Positions 1 through 5,575 of a DNA stretch of 5,575 bases are shown here, one piece after another. The stretch comes from Betaproteobacteria bacterium (lineage in GTDB: Bacteria > Pseudomonadota > Gammaproteobacteria > Burkholderiales > SG8-39): the NCBI GenBank assembly GCA_012274205.1, contig JAAOZY010000197.1, forward strand, positions 1 to 5,575. Direction: 5' to 3'. Under the pieces are notes generated by a model. The model was not told the DNA's origin and ran no database searches. It worked only from the letters and a program-made list of their open reading frames with translations. A program made the position numbers and the translations under genes. Each line of letters starts with the position of its first letter. The stretch's first letter is position 1.

Positions 1-1
1 T

Positions 2-517
2 CACGGTATTCATCCGGGCTTGCTGCTGTACGAGAAATGCAAGCAATACGGAGTCGAAGAAGCTTCCATCTACTGCTTTACCCAGGACAACACCAAGCGG
101 CCTTCCATTCAGAAACAGGCATTCAGCGAGGCCTCGATTGCGTTCGCGTTCGAGATTGCACGCCGCGGAGCGGCGCTGCTTGTTGTCGGCGATGAGACCT
201 CGGCGCAGTTCCCCGAGGTGCTGACAGAATTCCGTCAACGCAAGGGTACCGGCATGAAGGTGAATCTGCTCGTCAACTACGGCTGGGAATGGGATCTGGC
301 TGGCCTGAAGAACGGTGGCCTGCGCTCAGACGCAGTTTCCCGTGTGGATTTGATCGTCCGTTGGGGAGGAGGACGCCGATTGAGCGGTTTTCTGCCAGTA
401 CAATCGGTTTACGCGGATTTCTATGTAAGGGACGAGTATTGGCCGGATTTCGAGCCGCAGCATTTTGACCAGGCGCTCGCGTGGTTCAGGAACCAGGATC
501 AGACGCTCGGCGGTTAA
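2..517 (+). CDS. Undecaprenyl diphosphate synthase (cis-prenyltransferase) family protein, divergent, 5' end outside window
   Basis: The reading frame is open from base 2 and ends at TAA 515-517, so 171 C-terminal residues are visible. A TTG at 20 is not a likely start, because the family pattern continues upstream of it (HGIHPG). Family members join isoprenyl diphosphates into Z-polyprenyl diphosphates, such as the undecaprenyl carrier of the cell wall, at the inner face of the membrane. Seen here: YCFTQDNTKRP (YAFSSENWNRP in E. coli UppS), a VVGD strand, NYGWEWDL (usual NYGGRWDI), DLIVRWGGGRRLSGF (usual DLVIRTGGEHRISNF), then SVYADFYV and YWPDF. Unusual: the Glu corresponding to the Mg-binding E213 of E. 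coli is Gly, GGR is changed, and the stretch between those motifs is roughly 20 residues shorter than in UppS. It may be a specialised paralogue or a non-catalytic partner subunit rather than the housekeeping enzyme. Superfamily membership is firm; the function is open. Confidence 0.85.
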   Translation, partial: HGIHPGLLLYEKCKQYGVEEASIYCFTQDNTKRPSIQKQAFSEASIAFAFEIARRGAALLVVGDETSAQFPEVLTEFRQRKGTGMKVNLLVNYGWEWDLAGLKNGGLRSDAVSRVDLIVRWGGGRRLSGFLPVQSVYADFYVRDEYWPDFEPQHFDQALAWFRNQDQTLGG

Positions 518-535
518 TGCGCCGGCCTTGTCCGC

Positions 536-574
536 GGTCCCGCCGACATTCACCTGCGAATTATGCGCGGGACC
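536..574 (+). terminator. Inverted repeat after the prenyltransferase gene, possible weak terminator
   Basis: The arms GGTCCCGC (536-543) and GCGGGACC (567-574) are perfect 8-bp complements around a 23-nt loop. The repeat begins 18 bp after the TAA of the prenyltransferase homologue, where a terminator would be expected. The long loop and the lack of a following T-run argue against a strong intrinsic terminator. It could instead be a transcript-end stabilising hairpin, or chance. Confidence 0.3.
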
Positions 575-577
575 TCA

Positions 578-603
578 GGAAAGCACTGCGGGAAAGCACT
601 GCG
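578..603. repeat. Perfect tandem duplication of a 13-bp unit
   Basis: GGAAAGCACTGCG occurs at 578-590 and again, with no spacer and no mismatch, at 591-603. It lies in the non-coding gap next to the inverted repeat at 536-574. Two copies are best explained by a recent slippage duplication. No protein-binding role can be read from the sequence. Confidence 0.85.
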
Positions 604-616
604 CGCGTAAAGCTAC

Positions 617-654
617 GGCCAGCCGGAGTCATTGCGTCCGGATTGCTGCTGGCC
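617..654. repeat. Nested inverted repeat in the convergent gap, possible hairpin
   Basis: The outer arms are GGCCAGC (617-623) and GCTGGCC (648-654), perfect over 7 bp. An inner pair, CCGGA (623-627) and TCCGG (637-641), encloses a 9-nt loop; the inner pair shares base 623 with the outer arm, and bases 642-647 bulge. It sits downstream of pepN on the minus strand and of the prenyltransferase gene on the plus strand, so it could serve as a bidirectional transcript-end structure. On the minus strand it is followed only by a short CTTT, which is weak support for rho-independent termination. Confidence 0.3.
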
Positions 655-684
655 CTGGAAGAATCCGCGAGGGTGTCTGGCAAA

Positions 685-864
685 TCACGCGTGCGATACC
701 TTCCACGTGGCGATGACCAACAGCAAAAAGCCGCAGATGGCGATGCCTGTGTGGCAGAACGAGCCATTTCGGCAGCGGCAGCTTTTGCAAGGCGCGACGC
801 TCCGCAACGGATCGACAGCCGACGTCGCCCGCCAGATCAGGTCGCGGCAACTGCCGGTGGGCAC
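685..864 (-). CDS. Candidate 59-residue Cys-rich single-pass membrane microprotein downstream of pepN
   Basis: On the minus strand a GTG at 864-862 opens a frame that ends at TGA 687-685. The start lies 1 bp after the pepN TAG. The product has a soluble N-terminal half, a cluster of cysteines at residues 26, 29, 31, 37 and 44 (CKSCRC, then two more), and a hydrophobic stretch at about 40-54 (GIAICGFLLLVIATW) followed by KVSHA. By my hand count about 49 of 59 codons end in G or C, closer to the coding style of the neighbours than the other frames here. Against it: GTG start, the only Shine-Dalgarno-like match (AAGG in the pepN tail) is about 12 nt away, the frame is short in GC-rich DNA, and I recognise no family. 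If real, it would be translated from the pepN transcript by coupling. Function unknown. Confidence 0.3.
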   Translation of the reverse strand: MPTGSCRDLIWRATSAVDPLRSVAPCKSCRCRNGSFCHTGIAICGFLLLVIATWKVSHA

Positions 865-865
865 T

Positions 866-3529
866 CTAGGCGAGCGCCTTGCTCACAATCTCGGCCACGT
901 CTTTCGAAATTCCCTCGGCATCGCGGATACGCTCCAGCGCGGCACGCGCGTGCTGCCGGCGCACGGAATCGAATTTCTTCCAGCGGTCGAAGGCGCGCGC
1001 CATGCGCGCGGCGACCTGCGGGTTGAACGCGCCGATCGCAATCACCTGGTCCGCGAGGAAAGCGTAGCCGCCGCCATCGGCGGCGTGAAAACGCAGGTGA
1101 TTGCCGCTAAAGCTGCGGATCAGCGCGTAGACCTTGTTCGGATTGCGAATATCGAAGGCCGGGTGGCCAAGCAGCCTGCGCACTTCGGCCAGGGTGCCGG
1201 GCAGGCACGAACCCGCCTGCACCGCCAGCCATTTGTCCACCACCAGGGGTTCGTGCGTCCATTTGGCATAGAAGGCATCGAGCGCACGCACGCGCTCGGC
1301 GCAGTCGCAATTGGCGAGCGCGCCCAGCGCCGCCATGGTATCGCTCATATTGTCGGCGTTCTCGAATTGTGCAAGGGCGAGATCGCGCGACGCGCGCTCG
1401 TCGAGTTCCGTCAGATAGCCGAGGCATAGATTTCGCAGCGCGCGCTTGCCCGCCGCCTGCGCGTCCGGGCTGTACGGGCCGGGCACAGCCTGCGCTTGGT
1501 AGCTGGCGAGCAGCTCGGTTTTCAATGCCTGCGCGAGCTCGCGCCGCAGGCGCTTGCGCACTGCGTGGATCGCATCCGGGTCGACTTCAACGAACTGCTC
1601 GGCGATGTAGATTTCGGAAGGCAGCGCCAAGGCTTCGGCGGCGAAGGCAGGGTCGCGCGTCGCGTCGGCGAGCACGCGCGCGAAGGCGGCGACGAAGGCG
1701 GGCGGCGTTGCCGCTGTGGCGCTCCCGGCGTGCGCGCGGTGCGCCGCGATCCCCTGCAGGATCAGCGCCAGCGCCAGCCGCTGGCCGGCTTCCCAGCGGT
1801 TGAAGGCGTTTGCATCGTGCGCCATCAGATGGGTGAGTTCGGCCTCGCTGTAGTCAAAGCGCAGGTTCACCGGCGCGGAGAAATTGCGCAGCAGCGAGGG
1901 TACCGGTTGCGCCGGCACGCCGGCGAAGACGTAGCGCTGCCGCGGCTCGGTGAGCGAAAGCACGCGCGTGATTTCCCCGGCCTGCGGGCTTGCCGGCGCC
2001 TCGCCTTCGAGCGCGAGCGGCAGGTCGGCCCCGTCGGGCCCCAGCAGACCCAGCGCGAACGGGATATGGAACGGCAGCTTGGTCTGCTGTCCGGGCGTGG
2101 GCGGGCAGGACTGCTCCAGCGTGAGCACGTAGCGCTTCGAGGCGGCATCGTAGTCGCCGCGTGCCGACACCACCGGCGTCCCCGCCTGCTCGTACCAGCG
2201 GCGGAACTGCGCGAGGTCGATGCCGCTGGCATCCTGCATCGCCTGTACGAAATCGTCGGTGGTGACCGCCTGTCCGTCATGGCGTTCGAAATACAGGTCC
2301 ATGCCCTTGCGGAACAGCGCCGGCCCGAGCAGCGTGTGCTGCATGCGCACCACTTCCGCGCCCTTCTCGTACACGGTCATGGTGTAGAAATTGCGGATTT
2401 CCATGTAAGCGGCCGGGCGCACCGGGTGCGCCATCGGGCCGGCGTCCTCGGGAAACTGCGCTGCGCGCAGCCCGCGCACCTCGACTATGCGCTGCACCGC
2501 GCGCGAGTACATGTCGGCGCCGTATTCCTGGTCGCGGAACACCGTCAGGCCTTCCTTGAGCGAGAGCTGGAACCAGTCGCGGCAGGTGACGCGGTCGCCG
2601 GTCCAATTGTGGAAATACTCGTGCGCGACCACGCGGTCGATGTTCTGATAGTCGAGGTCGGTGGCGGTGTCGGGACGCGCGAGCACGTACTTGGTGTTGA
2701 AGATGTTGAGGCCCTTGTTCTCCATTGCGCCGGAGTTGAAGTCGCTCACCGCTACGATCATGTAGCCGTCGAGGTCCAGTTCCAGGCCGAACACGTCCTC
2801 GTCCCATTTCATCGCGCTCTTGAGGCAACGCATGGCGAAGCCGCACTGGTCGAGCTTGCCCGGCTCGACGTACACGGCGAGCTTCGCTTCGCGCCCGGAG
2901 CGTGTGACATAGCGGTCTTCGAGCCGGTCGAGCTTCGCCGCCACCATCGCGAACAGATAGGATGGCTTGGGGAAGGGGTCCTCCCATTTGGCCCAGTGGC
3001 GTCCGCCGGATTCCTCGCCCGCGGCGACCAGATTGCCGTTCGACAGCAGCACCGGATAGCGCTCGCGCTCGGCATGGATGATGTTGGTATAGCGCGCCAT
3101 CACGTCGGGCCGGTCGATGAACCAGGTGATGCGCCGAAACCCCTCGGCCTCGCATTGCGTGAAAAAGCCGTTATTGGACGCATACAAGCCTTCGAGCGCG
3201 GTATTTTTCTGCGGGCAGATGCGCGATACGGTTTCGAGTTCGAACTGCTGCGGCAGCCCGGCGATGCGCAGGCTCTCAGCGCCCAGTTCGTACGCGCCGG
3301 CCGAGAGCGCGCGTCCATCGAGCGCCACCGACAGCAGTTCGAGCTGTTCTCCATCGAGGACCAGCGGCGCGGTCTGATCGGCGGCCTTCGGGTTGCGCGC
3401 CAGCGCCAGCTTCGAGCGCACCAGCGCGTGATCCTCGCGTATGTCCACATCGAGATCGATGCTGGAGATCAGGAAGGCCGGCGGGGCGTAGTCCTTGAGA
3501 TAGACGGTGGTAGCTGCGGGTTCGCGCAT
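866..3529 (-). CDS. pepN: Aminopeptidase N (M1 family zinc metallopeptidase), complete
   Basis: This is a broad-specificity cytoplasmic aminopeptidase that removes N-terminal residues from peptides during protein turnover. The start chosen is ATG 3529-3527, giving 887 residues that begin MREPAATTVYLKDYAPPAF, as PepN proteins usually do; the frame stays open to a TTG at 3595, but those 22 extra residues look non-coding. Stop is TAG 868-866. Visible motifs: QCEAEGFR with the substrate-binding Gln125 and Glu127, the GAMEN exopeptidase motif at 267-271, the zinc site HEYFH at 303-307 with third ligand Glu326 in LKEGLTVFRD, and the transition-state Tyr387 in TVYEKGAE. Spacings match E. coli PepN (Q119, H297, E320, Y381). 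Order: N-terminal beta domain to about 210, thermolysin-like catalytic domain to about 455, beta-sandwich to about 560, then the helical C-terminal domain. Length is normal. No strong Shine-Dalgarno lies near the ATG; the nearest AGGA is about 22 nt upstream. It diverges from nfeD. Confidence 0.97.
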   Translation of the reverse strand: MREPAATTVYLKDYAPPAFLISSIDLDVDIREDHALVRSKLALARNPKAADQTAPLVLDGEQLELLSVALDGRALSAGAYELGAESLRIAGLPQQFELETVSRICPQKNTALEGLYASNNGFFTQCEAEGFRRITWFIDRPDVMARYTNIIHAERERYPVLLSNGNLVAAGEESGGRHWAKWEDPFPKPSYLFAMVAAKLDRLEDRYVTRSGREAKLAVYVEPGKLDQCGFAMRCLKSAMKWDEDVFGLELDLDGYMIVAVSDFNSGAMENKGLNIFNTKYVLARPDTATDLDYQNIDRVVAHEYFHNWTGDRVTCRDWFQLSLKEGLTVFRDQEYGADMYSRAVQRIVEVRGLRAAQFPEDAGPMAHPVRPAAYMEIRNFYTMTVYEKGAEVVRMQHTLLGPALFRKGMDLYFERHDGQAVTTDDFVQAMQDASGIDLAQFRRWYEQAGTPVVSARGDYDAASKRYVLTLEQSCPPTPGQQTKLPFHIPFALGLLGPDGADLPLALEGEAPASPQAGEITRVLSLTEPRQRYVFAGVPAQPVPSLLRNFSAPVNLRFDYSEAELTHLMAHDANAFNRWEAGQRLALALILQGIAAHRAHAGSATAATPPAFVAAFARVLADATRDPAFAAEALALPSEIYIAEQFVEVDPDAIHAVRKRLRRELAQALKTELLASYQAQAVPGPYSPDAQAAGKRALRNLCLGYLTELDERASRDLALAQFENADNMSDTMAALGALANCDCAERVRALDAFYAKWTHEPLVVDKWLAVQAGSCLPGTLAEVRRLLGHPAFDIRNPNKVYALIRSFSGNHLRFHAADGGGYAFLADQVIAIGAFNPQVAARMARAFDRWKKFDSVRRQHARAALERIRDAEGISKDVAEIVSKALA

Positions 3530-3635
3530 GCTGCGGCTTATCGGGGTGGTCCTGGAGGAGCAACAGTTTACCGGAAGCGCTGTCGGGCGCGCCAAAAAGT
3601 TCTATAGTTGGAGGGCGAATCGAACCGAGGGGCGC
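3530..3635. promoter_or_regulatory. Divergent intergenic region between pepN and nfeD
   Basis: These 106 bp must carry the start signals of both pepN (leftward) and nfeD (rightward). It has an A/T-richer core around 3593-3608. On the minus strand a TAAACT at 3570-3565 is a possible -10 for pepN, but the best -35-like hexamer (TTGGCG) lies 19 bp away, so this is weak. The plus-strand promoter candidate is listed separately. No operator-like repeat of a known regulator was recognised. Confidence 0.5.
3580..3608 (+). promoter_or_regulatory. Candidate sigma70-type promoter for nfeD-slipin
   Basis: TATAGT at 3603-3608 matches 5 of 6 bases of the -10 consensus. With a 17-bp spacer, CTGTCG at 3580-3585 is a weak -35 (3 of 6). 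Transcription would begin near 3615, leaving a leader of about 20 nt before the nfeD ATG at 3636. The position fits, but the assignment rests on consensus resemblance alone. Confidence 0.4.
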
Positions 3636-3642
3636 ATGCGCC
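3627..3642 (+). promoter_or_regulatory. Ribosome-binding site and start-codon palindrome of nfeD
   Basis: GAGGGG at 3627-3632 is a Shine-Dalgarno match placed properly for the ATG at 3636, and it decides that start over the in-frame ATG at 3657. The start codon also sits at the centre of a perfect 12-bp palindrome, GGCGCATGCGCC (3631-3642). In RNA this could fold as a 4-bp GGCG/CGCC stem with CAUG in the loop, partly covering the ribosome-binding site. Confidence 0.5.
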
Positions 3643-5003
3643 GATTGTATGTTCTGCTGATGGGTGTGCTCTGGCCGCTGTGGCTGGCGGCGGCGCCCGT
3701 GCCTGCCCCGGTGCTGGTGCTCACGCTGAACGGTGCGGTCGGGCCTGCCACGGCCGACTACGTGCACCGCGGCATCGAACAGGCGCGCGCGCAGGCGGCG
3801 CAGCTGCTGGTGCTGCAGATGGACACGCCGGGCGGCCTCGACACATCCATGCGCGCCATCATCAAGGACATCCTCGCTTCGCCGGTGCCGGTTGCCGCAT
3901 TCGTCGCCCCCGAAGGCGCGCGCGCCGCCAGCGCCGGCACTTACATTCTTTACGCCAGCCACATTGCGGCCATGGCGCCGGCCACCAACCTTGGCGCCGC
4001 GACCCCGGTGCAGATCGGTGGGACCGAGGAGAAAGACAAACCGGTCGGCAACCCGGACAAAACCGGCGCAAAGAAGGCGGAAAACGACAGCGGGGGCGGC
4101 GGCGCCAGCAGCGCGATGACGCGCAAGGTGGTGCACGATGCCGCCGCCTATATCCGCGGGCTGGCGCAGATGCGCGGGCGCAATGCCGAGTGGGCGGAGC
4201 GCGCGGTGCGCGAGGCGGTGAGCCTGTCCTCGGCCGAAGCGCTGAAGCTGAACGTCATCGATGTGGTGGCCGACGACGTGCCGCAGCTGCTCGAACGCCT
4301 GAACGGGCGCAAGCTCAAGATCGGCGGCGCGGAACGCGTGCTCGCCACTGCGGGTGTCAGCGCGACTGCGTTCGAGCCCGGCTGGCGCACCCGCTTTCTC
4401 TCCGTCATCACCGACCCGAGCGTCGCCTACGTCCTGATTCTGCTCGGCATATACGGCATTTTGTTCGAGCTCTACAACCCCGGGATGGTGCTGCCGGGCG
4501 TGGTAGGGGCGATCAGCGCGCTGATCGCGCTATACGCGTTCCAGATGCTGCCGGTGAACTACGCCGGTCTGGCGCTCATGTTGCTGGGCATTGCGTTCAT
4601 GATCGCCGAGGCTTTTCTGCCTGCTTTCGGCTCCCTCGGCATCGGCGGCCTGATTGCATTCGTGGTCGGCTCGATCATGCTGTTCGACGCCGACATTCCC
4701 GGACTCGGCATTCCCTATGCGCTGATCGGCGGATTTGCCGCGGCCAGCGCCGCGTTCCTTGCGTTGGTTCTCGGCGCGGTGCTCAGGGCGCGCCGGCGCC
4801 CGGGCGGCAGCGGGCGCGAGGAGCTGGTCGGTGCGAAAGGCGAAGTGCTGGAAGCGTTCGAGCGCGAGGGCTGGGCGCGCGTGCACAGCGAAAACTGGCG
4901 CGTGCGCAGCGCCACCCCGCTGCAAGCCGGCCAGCGCGTGCGCGTTGCGGCGATAGACGGCCTGGTGCTCGATGTGGTTGCAGAATCCAACGAAGGAGAT
5001 TGA
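3636..5003 (+). CDS. nfeD: Long-form NfeD: membrane-bound ClpP-class serine protease with C-terminal OB-fold
   Basis: The product has 455 residues, normal for long NfeD. Residues 1-20 form a signal peptide or anchor (MRRLYVLLMG, then a hydrophobic stretch ending AAA), so the protease should face the periplasm. The protease domain, about 25-225, shows MDTPGG at 62-67 and the nucleophile motif ARAASAGTY with Ser99. A linker rich in Lys, Glu and Gly (about 128-160) precedes MTRKVVHDAAAYIRGLAQ. The archaeal homologue PH1510 uses a Ser-Lys dyad; here the position I align with that Lys is Arg174, while Lys164 lies nearby. About five hydrophobic helices follow: roughly 263-279, 284-304, 308-328, 334-350 and 361-383. 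The NfeD OB-fold domain spans about 395-450. The family is known to pair with slipins and, in Pyrococcus, to cleave the stomatin C-terminus. The slipin gene follows after 3 bp, so the two are almost certainly co-transcribed. The exact substrate here is inferred. Confidence 0.93.
   Translation: MRRLYVLLMGVLWPLWLAAAPVPAPVLVLTLNGAVGPATADYVHRGIEQARAQAAQLLVLQMDTPGGLDTSMRAIIKDILASPVPVAAFVAPEGARAASAGTYILYASHIAAMAPATNLGAATPVQIGGTEEKDKPVGNPDKTGAKKAENDSGGGGASSAMTRKVVHDAAAYIRGLAQMRGRNAEWAERAVREAVSLSSAEALKLNVIDVVADDVPQLLERLNGRKLKIGGAERVLATAGVSATAFEPGWRTRFLSVITDPSVAYVLILLGIYGILFELYNPGMVLPGVVGAISALIALYAFQMLPVNYAGLALMLLGIAFMIAEAFLPAFGSLGIGGLIAFVVGSIMLFDADIPGLGIPYALIGGFAAASAAFLALVLGAVLRARRRPGGSGREELVGAKGEVLEAFEREGWARVHSENWRVRSATPLQAGQRVRVAAIDGLVLDVVAESNEGD
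4993..4999 (+). promoter_or_regulatory. Ribosome-binding site of the slipin gene inside the nfeD 3' end
   Basis: AAGGAGA is a near-consensus Shine-Dalgarno sequence, 7 nt before the slipin ATG at 5007. It lies within the last nfeD codons, and the nfeD TGA (5001-5003) falls between it and the ATG. This arrangement suits translational coupling and fixes the slipin start. Confidence 0.85.
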
Positions 5004-5006
5004 ATC

Positions 5007-5575
5007 ATGGTGCTCAACTTCGGCCTAGGCGTGGTCATCCTTATTGTGGTGCTGCTGGTGGCGTCGCTGCGCATCCTGCGCGAGTACGAGCGCGGCGTGG
5101 TGTTCCAGCTTGGGCGCTTCTGGGCGGTGAAGGGGCCCGGGCTGATCTTCCTGATCCCGGCGATACAGCAAATGGTGCGGGTGGACCTGCGCACCGTGGT
5201 GTTCGACGTGCCGCCGCAGGACGTGATCACGCGCGACAACGTCTCGGTCAAGGTGAACGCGGTGGTGTACTTCCGCGTGATGGATCCGCAGAAGGCGATC
5301 ATCCAGGTGGTCGACTTTCTTGGCGCAACCAGCCAGCTTGCCCAGACCACGCTGCGCGCGGTGCTGGGCAAGCACGAGCTCGATGCGCTGCTGGCAGAGC
5401 GCGAGAAACTCAACCTCGACATCCAGAAGGTGCTCGACACCCAGACCGACGCCTGGGGCATCAAGGTTTCCAACGTTGAGATCAAGCACGTCGATTTGAA
5501 CGAATCGATGATCCGCGCGATCGCGCGCCAGGCCGAGGCCGAGCGCGAGCGCCGCGCCAAGGTGATCCATGCCGA
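5007..5575 (+). CDS. Slipin family (stomatin-like SPFH) membrane protein, 3' end outside window
   Basis: The frame starts at ATG 5007 and runs open off the right edge, giving 189 residues of a protein usually near 250, so only the coiled-coil tail is missing. Residues 1-24 hold one hydrophobic segment (about 6-22, VVILIVVLLVASL inside it) that anchors it to the inner membrane. The SPFH/Band-7 domain follows: REYERGVVFQLGRF at 25-38, KGPGLIFLIPAI at 42-53, the stretch VDLRTVVFDVPPQDVITRDN at 59-78, then VKVNAVVYFRV at 81-91. The section ending DAWGIKVSNVEIKHVDL (148-164) is typical of slipins, and the charged helix QAEAERERRAK at 175-185 begins the coiled coil. Such proteins oligomerise and organise membrane microdomains; archaeal and bacterial members are partnered by long NfeD proteases, as here. 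A flotillin or HflK/HflC is less likely given the short N-terminus and the neighbour. Confidence 0.93.
   Translation, partial: MVLNFGLGVVILIVVLLVASLRILREYERGVVFQLGRFWAVKGPGLIFLIPAIQQMVRVDLRTVVFDVPPQDVITRDNVSVKVNAVVYFRVMDPQKAIIQVVDFLGATSQLAQTTLRAVLGKHELDALLAEREKLNLDIQKVLDTQTDAWGIKVSNVEIKHVDLNESMIRAIARQAEAERERRAKVIHA

Larger units (their letters stand above)
518..684. other. Convergent intergenic stretch without a supported gene
   Basis: This is the gap between the prenyltransferase homologue (plus strand) and the minus-strand pepN side. If the small candidate ORF at 685-864 is not real, the gap extends to 865. Plus-strand open frames crossing it have weak G/C bias at codon third positions, are rich in Arg, and resemble no known protein, so I call no gene. 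It holds two inverted repeats and a tandem direct repeat, listed separately. None is followed by a clear T-run, so the terminators expected between converging genes are not obvious. Confidence 0.6.

Noticed and set aside
629..850. Other minus-strand frames in the convergent gap (629-850 and 561-767)
   Set aside because: They show poorer third-position G/C bias than the frame at 685-864 and give Arg/Ser- or His/Arg-rich products without any recognisable motif or hydrophobic pattern.
868..879. Near-palindrome AGGCGAGCGCCT at the pepN 3' end as a terminator
   Set aside because: It is inside the pepN coding end with only 2 nt between the arms and no T-run, so it cannot fold as a normal terminator hairpin.
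632..1429. 265-codon plus-strand frame across the convergent gap and the pepN 3' end
   Set aside because: Most of it is antisense to the conserved helical domain of pepN, and the part in the gap has no recognisable motif.
1496..3607. 703-codon plus-strand open frame antisense to pepN
   Set aside because: It lies opposite an intact pepN with every catalytic motif in place. Its His-, Arg- and Val-rich translation resembles no family; long antisense frames are a usual by-product of strong third-position G/C bias.
3608..5479. 623-codon plus-strand open frame overlapping nfeD and the slipin gene
   Set aside because: It is another frame of two well-recognised genes, and its product is a low-complexity Arg/Ala/Gly-rich string with no domain.
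4715..5570. Minus-strand open frames of 281 and 181 codons opposite the nfeD 3' end and slipin gene
   Set aside because: Ser/Thr/Arg-rich or His-rich translations antisense to clear SPFH and NfeD sequence; no independent support.

Overview
The window reads as ordinary chromosomal DNA from a GC-rich Gram-negative bacterium, most likely a betaproteobacterium. This rests on strong G/C bias at third codon positions, a proteobacterial-type PepN, and the close NfeD-slipin pair. The lineage is an inference from protein character, not from a database match. I saw no rRNA, tRNA, CRISPR array, insertion sequence or phage gene.

Layout. (1) Positions 2-517, plus strand: the 3' part of a cis-prenyltransferase (undecaprenyl diphosphate synthase superfamily) gene that enters from the left edge. 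Its sequence is divergent and lacks residues normally needed for catalysis. (2) Positions 518-865: a gap between converging genes. It holds two inverted repeats, a perfect tandem 13-bp repeat and, on the minus strand, a possible 59-codon Cys-rich membrane microprotein just behind pepN. (3) Positions 866-3529, minus strand: complete pepN, an M1-family alanyl aminopeptidase with all key motifs intact. (4) Positions 3530-3635: a 106-bp divergent intergenic region with a candidate promoter. (5) Positions 3636-5003, plus strand: a complete long-form NfeD protein, with signal peptide, ClpP-class serine protease domain, membrane helices and a C-terminal OB-fold. (6) Positions 5007 to the right edge, plus strand: a slipin/stomatin-like SPFH protein, cut by the window end. 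It starts 3 bp after the nfeD stop, with its ribosome-binding site inside nfeD.

Function. NfeD and the slipin form a two-gene unit known widely in bacteria and archaea: the slipin scaffolds membrane microdomains and the long NfeD is a membrane-anchored protease thought to work on or with it. PepN, read divergently, is a cytoplasmic peptidase in the final steps of protein turnover. The leftmost gene belongs to polyprenyl phosphate chemistry, but its exact reaction is uncertain. Nothing here amounts to a clearly new system. The points most worth a second look are the catalytically altered prenyltransferase homologue, the candidate microprotein, and the Arg at the likely dyad-Lys position of NfeD.
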